A stretch of 64,000 bases of DNA. Origin: Marispirochaeta aestuarii. GTDB lineage: Bacteria > Spirochaetota > Spirochaetia > JC444 > Marispirochaetaceae. Location: assembly GCF_002087085.1 (NCBI RefSeq), contig NZ_MWQY01000011.1, forward strand, positions 62,001 through 126,000, written 5' to 3'. The translations under genes and the position numbers were made by a program. Positions 57,570 to 64,000 of the stretch are shown here, piece after piece (the first letter of the stretch is position 1; every line of letters begins with the position of its first letter). A model generated the notes under the pieces. The model was given only the letters and a program-made list of their open reading frames with translations. It was not told where the DNA came from and ran no database searches.

Positions 57570-59638
57570 TGGCAAAGACCAAATCCGTAAAGCTGCCGAA
57601 AATGTTTCGGAAACCCATACCGAAAAAGCGCTTCGAAAAGAAGATACTCCGGCGGATCTACCTTGCGAAGGAGAGGGATTTCCTGCTTTCTCTGGCAAAA
57701 CAGGATGAGCAGGAGAGGTATGTCATATCCGGGGAACTTTCAAAGGCCGAGGCGAAACACCTCGCGACCCTGGCTAAATCCATACGGAAAAACAGAGGGC
57801 TCGTCACCGGCTGGAAGGCCGCAATTCTGGCGGTCATTATCGGTTCTCTGCTTGTCTTTAATTTCCTTTTCAAGGACCGTCTTGCAGAGGCGGGCATGGA
57901 AGCGGCCCTGGAGAATGTATTTCGCGCCAGGGCGGAAGCAGAAGGTGTTCACCTTTCGCTGTTCCGGGGATCCCTCTCTTTTGAATCCCTGTCGGTGGCG
58001 GATCGGGACAAACCCATGGAAAACCTTTTTGAACTCTCCCGTTCCGAGCTGCGGGTAAACATCTGGGAGCTGCTGAAAAAGCGCCTCGTCATCGAACGGG
58101 CGGTATGCTCCGGCATCCGGCTCGGGACCCCCCGGGACTCCTCCGGTGCGCTGCCCGAGGCCGAGACGACTGAGGCAGGTTTCTCTCCCGGGGACAGCAG
58201 GTCCTCCGGTCTCGGGGCACTGCTGGCGGACACAGATCCCGAGGCTCTGCTGCAGGCCCAGTTTGACCGGCTGCGGAGTCCTGCCTACCTGGATGAGGTG
58301 AACGGCCGCTATCGTCAGGCGCTCGACCTCTGGCCGGAGAGGATCGAGGCTGTGCAGAATGATCTGGAGGCCGGAAGAACGGCGGCTTCCCGTATCGCGG
58401 CCCTGAAGATACAGGAGATTGACAGCCTGCAGGAGGCCGCGGACGCGGCGAAGGTGATTCAGGATAATTATCCCCGGGTGGAAGAAGCCGCCTCCACGCT
58501 ACGCCGGACCAATCGGGATTTTCAGCAGGACCGGGAGGCTCTGACGGATCTGCAGAGGGGAGTACGGGATGCCCTGGAGGAGGATTACCGGCTTCTGGAG
58601 TCCGTGGTGGCAGATCCCGGAGGAGAACTCGGCGGGGTGGCTTCCCAGGCGGCGGAGAACCTCCTGAAGGCCCGGATCGGCAGGTACTATGACTATGCCC
58701 TGAAAGCCATTGATGCCTCCAGAAAGATGAAATCGGAGAATGGTAAAAAAGAAGCTGCGGATGTTCGCCGACAGGGCGCTGTTGTAAAATTTCCGGTCCG
58801 GGGATATCCCCGGTTCATGATTGAGGAGCTCTATATCTCCTACGGGAGTTCCGGTTCCGGAGAGTATCTTGAAGCATCCGCGCAGGATATAAGCTCTGAC
58901 CAGGAGATCGTCGGGCGGCCGGTTCGGTTCTCCCTGAATGCCGAGGACGGCGTGCATCGTATCAGCGGAGAAGGTTCTCTGGACACCCGGCAAGGGGCAC
59001 AGGAGTTTCTCTCCCTGGAAGGCGGCCTTGAAGGCGGCGGTTTCGCTCTAGGAAATGCCCTGTCCGGAATCGGACTTGAGGAACTGAAGGGCTCCGCCGA
59101 CGGAAGCATCGTGTTCAGTATCGATCCCGGGATGAAGGGTGCCGGAACCGCAGAGATCCGGCTGGAGGATATGAACCCCATTTTTCAGGATGACGGAAAC
59201 CTGCTGCAGAATGCTGTCCGGGAGGTCCTTGCCTCTACGAACAGCGCGGTTTTTACGGTATCCTTCGAAGCTGACGAGGGCGGTTTTACCCGTTTCCGGG
59301 TGAAAAGCGATCTGGATGCCCTGCTCGCCCGGCGGGTGGGTGCTTTTCTGGATGCCGAGGCATCCAGACTCCGGGAACGCCTTAAGGTTCTGCTTCGGGA
59401 GGAGCTGGCATCTGCCCTTGAGGAAAACGCCGAGCTTGAAAACCTGCTGGGTACCTGGGGTGGAGAGCTTGCTGAGGACCTCCGTGAGGCAGGCAGTCTG
59501 GAGGACCTTGCCCGGTCCCAGGAGGAACGTCTGGATACCAGAATGCGGGAGATCCGGGACGAGGCCGCCGGAGAAGTACAGGACAAGGCGGAGGATCTGA
59601 TAAAGGATGCCGCTAAGGATTTCAAGCTGCCCTTCTAA
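57569..59638 (+). CDS. TIGR03545-like large membrane-anchored protein
   Basis: Protein of 689 residues. A basic cytoplasmic N-terminus (KKRFEKKILRRIYLAKERDF) is followed by one TM segment at about 95-113 (AAILAVIIGSLLVFNFLF), then a large extracytoplasmic part. The region after the TM (VHLSLFRGSLSFESLSVADR) resembles AsmA-like inter-membrane transport proteins; the middle is coiled coil, the end is rich in Glu and Arg. I identify it with TIGR03545 by memory and by its TIGR03546 partner. An inter-membrane lipid-transfer role is speculation. Confidence 0.75.
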   Translation: MAKTKSVKLPKMFRKPIPKKRFEKKILRRIYLAKERDFLLSLAKQDEQERYVISGELSKAEAKHLATLAKSIRKNRGLVTGWKAAILAVIIGSLLVFNFLFKDRLAEAGMEAALENVFRARAEAEGVHLSLFRGSLSFESLSVADRDKPMENLFELSRSELRVNIWELLKKRLVIERAVCSGIRLGTPRDSSGALPEAETTEAGFSPGDSRSSGLGALLADTDPEALLQAQFDRLRSPAYLDEVNGRYRQALDLWPERIEAVQNDLEAGRTAASRIAALKIQEIDSLQEAADAAKVIQDNYPRVEEAASTLRRTNRDFQQDREALTDLQRGVRDALEEDYRLLESVVADPGGELGGVASQAAENLLKARIGRYYDYALKAIDASRKMKSENGKKEAADVRRQGAVVKFPVRGYPRFMIEELYISYGSSGSGEYLEASAQDISSDQEIVGRPVRFSLNAEDGVHRISGEGSLDTRQGAQEFLSLEGGLEGGGFALGNALSGIGLEELKGSADGSIVFSIDPGMKGAGTAEIRLEDMNPIFQDDGNLLQNAVREVLASTNSAVFTVSFEADEGGFTRFRVKSDLDALLARRVGAFLDAEASRLRERLKVLLREELASALEENAELENLLGTWGGELAEDLREAGSLEDLARSQEERLDTRMREIRDEAAGEVQDKAEDLIKDAAKDFKLPF

Positions 59639-59660
59639 GCCGGGTACGAGGAGTTACTGA

Positions 59661-59861
59661 ATGGACGAAGAACTGCTGCAACTGCAGACGAAGCTGAGCT
59701 ACCAGGAATCCGCGCTGGCGGATCTTAACGATACGGTAATATCCCAGCAGCAGGAGATCGACCGGCTCAGGAAAACGGTGGAACTCCTGGTGCAGAGGGT
59801 ACGGGACCTGCAGGACCAGGGGGGGGAGGAGATGCCTCACGTTCCTCCTCCGCACTATTAA
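59661..59861 (+). CDS. slyX: SlyX-like coiled-coil protein
   Basis: Protein of 66 residues: a coiled coil of heptads (LQTKLSYQESALADLNDTVI, QQQEIDRLRKTVELLVQRV) with the hallmark end PPPHY, as in SlyX. Function of SlyX is unknown. The ATG has GAGGAG upstream. It follows the TIGR03545-like gene by 22 nt and probably ends that operon; a MITE-like element begins 3 nt after its stop. Confidence 0.9.
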   Translation: MDEELLQLQTKLSYQESALADLNDTVISQQQEIDRLRKTVELLVQRVRDLQDQGGEEMPHVPPPHY

Positions 59862-59863
59862 AC

Positions 59864-60018
59864 TATGGGCACCACTAAAAACGTAGTATTTTTGTTATAG
59901 GCAAGGCGGAGGGATTTTGTAGCGCCCGCAAACTCTTGTAATAACAAGAGTTGAGGACCGCGGGAAATCCCGACAACGCAGCATAGAGAAAAAAGAGTAG
60001 TTTTTAGAGGTGACCCTA
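59864..60018. mobile_element. MITE-like palindromic element, about 155 bp
   Basis: Long imperfect inverted repeat with no coding capacity. The ends match in inverted orientation at 15 of 18 positions (left: TATGGGCACCACTAAAAAC; right read inward: TAGGGTCACCTCTAAAAAC). The centre is a perfect hairpin AACTCTTGT / ACAAGAGTT at 59931-59952, placed on the symmetry axis of the whole element. Inner arms include GGGATTT / AAATCCC and GCCCGC / GCGGG. TA at both ends suggests a TA-duplicating (IS630/mariner-type) MITE; no transposase is present. Confidence 0.8.
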
Positions 60019-60026
60019 TTATTGAA

Positions 60027-60055
60027 TTGAATCTCTCCGCCGCCTCCATTATGAT
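60027..60055 (+). promoter_or_regulatory. Promoter of the GNAT gene, leaderless type
   Basis: -35 TTGAAT (60027-60032), 17-nt spacer, -10 TATGAT (60050-60055), 7 nt to ATG 60063. It begins 9 nt after the MITE-like element. Confidence 0.6.
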
Positions 60056-60062
60056 TCGGCCC

Positions 60063-61202
60063 ATGGATGTTACGGAGATTCGTGCTGTTCTGTCTCCCCG
60101 CAGCCGGGAGGCCGGGGATTTTATAGCTTTTCCAAAGAGACTCTACCGGGACTGTCCCTGCTATGTTCCCTGGTTTGACCGGGGAATGCGAAGGCTTTTC
60201 TCCCGGAAGAGCCCCTTTTTCCGACACTCCGACGGGGAGTTTTTTGTCGCCTACCACGGGAACACCCCCGTGGGGCGGATCGCTCTTTTTGAAAACCGAA
60301 ATTTCAACAGCTATACGGGGAACAGGGACGCCAGGTTCTATTTTTTCGACGCGGAAAACAGTCAGCCCGCTGCTGATGCGCTGTTTGATCTTGCCGCGAA
60401 CTGGGCCCGCAGCAGGAAGCTTACGCGTCTGATAGGCCCCCAGGGTTTCTCCAGCATGGCCGGCGGGGGAATCCTGGTCCAGGGGTACGACCAGATGCCC
60501 GCCATGACGATGATGGGGTACAACTATCCCTATTATCAGGAGTTACTGGAATCCGCAGGTTTCAGCAAATACAAGGATTTTGTCTCCGCATATCTGGATC
60601 CCAGAACCTACCGCAGCCCTGAAAAGATCTCCCGGGTGGCTGCAATCGCCATGAAACGGGGAGGTTTCGATCTTCCCCGTATCAGAGGCCGCCGGCAGAT
60701 GCGTGCCCTGGCGCTGGAGATCGGGCGCCTCTATAATGAGTCATGGCAGGACCATGCGGAGTTCGCTCCCCTCACCGAGGAGGAGCTTCTGGAACTCACC
60801 AATGATCTGATGCTTGTGACGGACCCGAAACTCCTGCAGGTCATTCGAAAAGGAGATGATCTCGCCGGTTTTGTACTGACGTTTCCGGACCTCACCAATG
60901 CCCTGATCAAGGCGAAGGGAAAGCTGAATCCCGTCAGCCTGTGGTCAATTCTGCGGGAGAAGCGCCGTACCGACAAGGTTATAGTCAACGGGCTGGGGAT
61001 TCATCCGCGCTACCGTAATAACGGTGGAACGGCGATCCTGTACCATGCCCTGGAAAAAAGTGTTCAGGGTCTGGGGCGGGAGTTTGTGGGGGCAGATCTC
61101 ACTCAGGTCGCCGAGACCACTGAATTGATGCTTGCCGATCTTGAAACCCTGGGGGCCAGGGTTTACAAGCGTCACCGGGTTTACCATAAGGGCACCTCAT
61201 AA
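60063..61202 (+). CDS. GNAT-like acyltransferase
   Basis: Protein of 379 residues. The N-terminus ([20 protein letters not shown]) and [16 protein letters not shown] match a GNAT-related family of about 370-390 residues; a second GNAT-like half has [20 protein letters not shown] (acetyl-CoA loop region) and [20 protein letters not shown]. Substrate unknown. I prefer ATG 60063 ([11 protein letters not shown]) because the promoter ends 7 nt before it; ATG 60051 is the alternative. The stop codon lies inside a small palindrome related to the upstream MITE ends. Confidence 0.8.
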   Translation: MDVTEIRAVLSPRSREAGDFIAFPKRLYRDCPCYVPWFDRGMRRLFSRKSPFFRHSDGEFFVAYHGNTPVGRIALFENRNFNSYTGNRDARFYFFDAENSQPAADALFDLAANWARSRKLTRLIGPQGFSSMAGGGILVQGYDQMPAMTMMGYNYPYYQELLESAGFSKYKDFVSAYLDPRTYRSPEKISRVAAIAMKRGGFDLPRIRGRRQMRALALEIGRLYNESWQDHAEFAPLTEEELLELTNDLMLVTDPKLLQVIRKGDDLAGFVLTFPDLTNALIKAKGKLNPVSLWSILREKRRTDKVIVNGLGIHPRYRNNGGTAILYHALEKSVQGLGREFVGADLTQVAETTELMLADLETLGARVYKRHRVYHKGTS

Positions 61203-61225
61203 AAACGATTTTTTAGGTGCCCATA
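61187..61225. repeat. Short palindrome related to the MITE-like element
   Basis: GGGCACCT (61190-61197) and AGGTGCCC (61215-61222) flank CATAAAAACGATTTTTT. The right half read inward, TATGGGCACCTAAAAAAT, is close to the left end of the 155-bp element, so this looks like two element ends joined with the centre lost. It spans the stop codon of the GNAT gene and lies 26 nt before the MCP start. Confidence 0.65.
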
Positions 61226-61248
61226 AAATGATTAAACGGGGAAAGTAT

Positions 61249-63309
61249 ATGAAAAGGATAAGTCTGCGCCTCAGGCTCGTACTCGGTTTTCTGGTTATGA
61301 TTCTTCTGATCACTGCCGTTTCAGTTTTAAGTATTATCCGCTTCAACGATGTGGCTGCCCTCGGACGGGCTGCGGTACGGGAGAACAACAACCGTGCTTA
61401 TGCCCTTGCCCGGGAGATTGACCATCTGAAGTGGGTCAGCGATGTGAGTGATCTCTTTCTGCTGGACGACATCCTGGAGCTGAATGTCGAGACCGACTGG
61501 CACAGATGCAGCCTGGGCGAGTGGATCTACGGCGAGGCCATGGCGGAGGAGACGGCGGGGGATCCCGAACTCGGTCAGCTGATCAGCGCGATAAAACCTC
61601 CCCATGAGAGGATGCATAAAACGGCGATCAGGATCGACGAGATATACGTGGAATTTGATCAGTCTCTTTTGGTGACCCTGGAAAAGGCCTGGATAGATCA
61701 CCTTGAATGGCTCAAGGACCTGAATTATGCCGTCATGATGGGAACGGCATTTACTGGTGAAACCGATCCCCGGCGCTGTGATTTCGGCCGCTGGTACGGT
61801 AATTTCACCGCCGATGATCCTGACCTGAGCCAGCTGCTGGCCCTGTGGGAGGCACCGCATAAAGATCTGCACAATTCCGCGAAGGAGATTGTATCTGCCC
61901 TCGCCAGGGGAGACCTGGCAGGTGCAAGGCGTCTTTACAGCCGGAATGTACTGCCGGCCCTGGATCTGCTTCGGACAATCAAGAATCGGACAATGGCCCA
62001 TCTTCAGGAGCTGGACGCCGGGCAGAAGGCCGCCGTGGAAATTTTCAATACCGAAACGATTCCCGCCCTCCAGGAAACCCAGAGCGCCCTGGCCGGTCTG
62101 GTTGGATATTTTGAAGAGCGTGCGGAGACCGCCCGGCGAGACATGGAGGAACAGATCCGGCAGATCATTATTACCGTTATCGCCATAGCCCTGGCGGCCC
62201 TGCTTGCGGGGCTCTTTCTGGCGGTATTTACCACCTCCGCAATCCTGAAGCAGCTGGGACAGGATCCCATGATCCTGGAACGGATAGCCGAACGGGTAGC
62301 CCGGGGTGACCTGACAGTAGATCTTGCCGGTATCGACAGCTCCGAGGGGGTCTACCGTTCCGTGCTGGAAATGGTCGCGGCCCTGAAGGAAAAATCCGAT
62401 TCCCTGGAGATTCTTTCGGGGGGAGATTTTTCCCGGGAAATTAAAAAAGCCGGCAGTGCCGATATCCTGGGGGCATCGATGATTCGCATGCAGGAGTCCC
62501 TCTCCTCGGTTCTTCGCCAGGTCCAGCAGGCCATCGAGCAGGTCGCCCAGGGAGCGGACCAGGTCAGCACGGCCAGTCAGGACCTCTCCCAGGGGGCTAC
62601 CGAACAGGCGAGTTCCCTGGAGGAGATATCCTCCTCGATAACCGAGATAAACGGTCAGGCCTCCCAGAATGCAGCCAGTGCAGGAGAAGCCAACAGGCTT
62701 GCAAACGAGGCCAGGGACAACGCGGTCTCCGGCAACCGTTACATGGAAGAACTTGTCCGGGCGATGCAGCAGATCAATCTCGGGTCCGGTGAAATCAAGA
62801 AGGTGGTCAAAGTGATTGACGATATCGCCTTCCAGATTAATCTTCTTGCATTGAATGCAAATGTGGAGGCCGCCCGGGCCGGAAAATACGGCCGGGGTTT
62901 TGCCGTGGTGGCCAATGAGGTTCGCAACCTGGCAAATCGCAGTGCCGAGGCGGTCAGGGAGACGGAGACCATCGTTGACGATTCCCTGGAGAGGATCTCT
63001 GCAGGGGACAGGCTGGTAAACGATACGGCGGGACAGCTCATACAGATAGTGGAAGGAGTCGAGAAGGTTGCCTCGTTTCTCGAAGAGATCTCCTCTGCCA
63101 GCAGAGAACAGGCCCAGGGGCTCAAACAGATAAGCAGCGGTGTTGAGCAGATTGATGAAGTAACCCAGGCAAATACCGCCTCCGCAGAGCAGAGCGCTTC
63201 CGCCGCCGAAGAACTGGCGGGGCAGGCTGAGGAGCTGCGAAAACTGATCTCCCGGTTCAAACTTTCCGCAGGGAATATGCTCCTGGAAGGTCCCGGGGAA
63301 GAGGGCTGA
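61249..63309 (+). CDS. Methyl-accepting chemotaxis protein with two extracytoplasmic CZB modules
   Basis: Chemoreceptor of 686 residues. TM1 about 10-30, sensor 31-305, TM2 about 306-327, HAMP about 328-385, MCP domain to the end with the tip [20 protein letters not shown]. The sensor holds two copies of the CZB pattern: H59..W62, C87-S-L-G-E-W, H119..H123; and H151..W154, C177-D-F-G-R-W, H204..H208. CZB domains bind Zn and are usually cytoplasmic. ATG 61249 has GGGAAAG upstream. A zinc- or redox-responsive receptor is inferred. Confidence 0.92.
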   Translation: MKRISLRLRLVLGFLVMILLITAVSVLSIIRFNDVAALGRAAVRENNNRAYALAREIDHLKWVSDVSDLFLLDDILELNVETDWHRCSLGEWIYGEAMAEETAGDPELGQLISAIKPPHERMHKTAIRIDEIYVEFDQSLLVTLEKAWIDHLEWLKDLNYAVMMGTAFTGETDPRRCDFGRWYGNFTADDPDLSQLLALWEAPHKDLHNSAKEIVSALARGDLAGARRLYSRNVLPALDLLRTIKNRTMAHLQELDAGQKAAVEIFNTETIPALQETQSALAGLVGYFEERAETARRDMEEQIRQIIITVIAIALAALLAGLFLAVFTTSAILKQLGQDPMILERIAERVARGDLTVDLAGIDSSEGVYRSVLEMVAALKEKSDSLEILSGGDFSREIKKAGSADILGASMIRMQESLSSVLRQVQQAIEQVAQGADQVSTASQDLSQGATEQASSLEEISSSITEINGQASQNAASAGEANRLANEARDNAVSGNRYMEELVRAMQQINLGSGEIKKVVKVIDDIAFQINLLALNANVEAARAGKYGRGFAVVANEVRNLANRSAEAVRETETIVDDSLERISAGDRLVNDTAGQLIQIVEGVEKVASFLEEISSASREQAQGLKQISSGVEQIDEVTQANTASAEQSASAAEELAGQAEELRKLISRFKLSAGNMLLEGPGEEG

Positions 63310-63322
63310 TCCTGCCGGAATC

Positions 63323-64000
63323 TCAGACCAGGGTGAGAAGCCGTGCCAGAAGCACCCCCAGATAGTTTCCTGCGGCATAGCCGATAATGCCGGTGGTGAT
63401 CCCCGGAAAGATCAGGTTCCGGTTGTTCAGGGAGATCGCCACCGCGGAGACGAAGGGCGGGGAGTAGATTGCCGAAGTGGAGGTTATCATCATTGTGTCG
63501 GCGTCCACACCGAATATGCGGCACAGGAGCAGATGAATCAGAATTGAAATTCCCAGGGCGGCAGTAACATAGCCCAGGACGGAGGGAATCGTCGTCAGCA
63601 GTTTTGTGAAATCCGCCATGGAACCCACCGCAGCACAGAAGACCAGGATTACGTATTCCCCGATCTTGAAACTGTGGGGAAGCTCCCTGATCCGGGGAAT
63701 AAAGGAGGCACCGATGGCAATACTGGTTATTCCCAGAATGGCGGCTACGGTGGAAGCCTCGCCGGGAAAGAAGAGGGAGAAGGCGCCGCCGAGAACAACG
63801 ATGCCAAGGGCGACCCCCAGGGAGGCCATGACGCTCCCTCCGGCCCTGTCGGTAATCATGGTCCGCAGGGCTTTCAGGGAGAGGGGTTCGATCTCCCGTC
63901 CTTCGGTGTAGCTGTCCCGATAGCGGGGCAGGATTTTTCTGATGATCCTGCGGCCCAGGGTAAGCAGAAAAAGCAGATAGACTCCTCCCACAAGAACATC
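63323..64000 (-). CDS. DUF819-family membrane protein (partial)
   Basis: The 3' part of an integral membrane protein; the frame stays open to the window end, so the 5' end lies outside. At least 225 residues are visible with about seven hydrophobic segments (SVMASLGVALGIVVLGGAFS, EASTVAAILGITSIAIGASF, VILVFCAAVGSMADF). ITSTSAIYSPPFVSAVAISL and FPGITTGIIGYAAGNYLGV match DUF819, a putative transporter family of unknown substrate. It converges on the MCP gene with a 13-nt gap. Confidence 0.85.
   Translation of the reverse strand, partial: DVLVGGVYLLFLLTLGRRIIRKILPRYRDSYTEGREIEPLSLKALRTMITDRAGGSVMASLGVALGIVVLGGAFSLFFPGEASTVAAILGITSIAIGASFIPRIRELPHSFKIGEYVILVFCAAVGSMADFTKLLTTIPSVLGYVTAALGISILIHLLLCRIFGVDADTMMITSTSAIYSPPFVSAVAISLNNRNLIFPGITTGIIGYAAGNYLGVLLARLLTLV

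Noticed and set aside
61190-61222. Terminator after the GNAT gene
   Set aside because: The palindrome has its A and T tracts inside the loop rather than a T run after the stem, so it does not fit a rho-independent terminator; similarity to the MITE ends explains it better.
61327-63378. Long minus-strand open frame of 683 codons antisense to the MCP gene
   Set aside because: The plus-strand frame encodes a textbook chemoreceptor; the antisense frame has low-complexity composition rich in Gly, Gln and His and no recognisable domain. It is an effect of high G+C third positions.
1-64000. tRNA, rRNA, integrase, transposase or phage genes
   Set aside because: None was recognised on either strand; apart from the palindromic MITE-like element there is no sign of a mobile island.

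Overview
The window (about 57% G+C by eye, densely coding on both strands, no tRNA, rRNA, CRISPR array or transposase seen) looks like a chromosomal segment of a free-living spirochaete of the Spirochaetales (Spirochaeta / Sediminispirochaeta / Marispirochaeta type). This is inferred from gene content: a TIGR03545/TIGR03546-like pair next to slyX, MASE3-type and HDOD signalling proteins, a soluble MCP-like protein, many lipoproteins with relaxed lipoboxes and several outer-membrane barrels. I could not run a taxonomic search.

Layout. 1-5.5 kb: the 3' part of a trp operon with fused genes, trpGD (cut by the window edge), trpCF, trpB, trpA, then an unknown helical protein. 5.5-12.4 kb: thioredoxin, an LTD-type lipoprotein, a cyclic-nucleotide-binding regulator, glmS, rpiB, a VWA protein, a TPR lipoprotein and a Cys-rich small protein. 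12.5-18.2 kb: glycogen phosphorylase, homoserine dehydrogenase and a soluble MCP-like protein. 18.3-25 kb: sugar region with an MsmK/UgpC-type ATPase, a LacI regulator divergent from a lyxose isomerase / PfkB kinase / MtlD-like operon, and an orphan sugar-binding lipoprotein. 25-30 kb: radical SAM protein, aminotransferase, queG and an unknown protein.

30-37 kb, minus strand: one gene series gntR, SPFH, ABC ATPase, FtsX, FtsX, LolA-like, beta-barrel, whose only two sizeable gaps are filled by tandem 78-bp hairpin repeats (3 and 2 copies). Each array ends at the Shine-Dalgarno sequence of the next gene. The gntR promoter carries a long inverted repeat at its start site. I consider this the best candidate for an undescribed system: an envelope lipid or lipoprotein export machine with repeat-based control inside the operon.

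37-46.8 kb, minus strand: a DUF3943-like barrel, DUF1893-znuCBA metal uptake with an operator over its -10, and an apparent operon in which a phosphonate-type ABC transporter (phnD, attenuator, phnC, phnE with an extra extracytoplasmic domain) runs directly into pterin/folate genes folM-like, folB, folK, folE. 47-49.7 kb: a CymR-like Rrf2 regulator, cysK and metY. 49.7-64 kb: histidine kinase, GAF and HDOD proteins, CBS-ACT protein, aldo/keto reductase, MarC, an M15 peptidase, the TIGR03546/TIGR03545/slyX group, a 155-bp MITE-like element, a GNAT protein, an MCP with two tandem extracytoplasmic CZB modules, and a DUF819 protein cut by the window end.

A window-wide pattern: at least eight genes that lack a Shine-Dalgarno sequence have a sigma70-type promoter whose -10 box ends 6-8 nt before the start codon, so their mRNAs should be leaderless. 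Genes with longer leaders in the same window have clear GGAGG-type sites.
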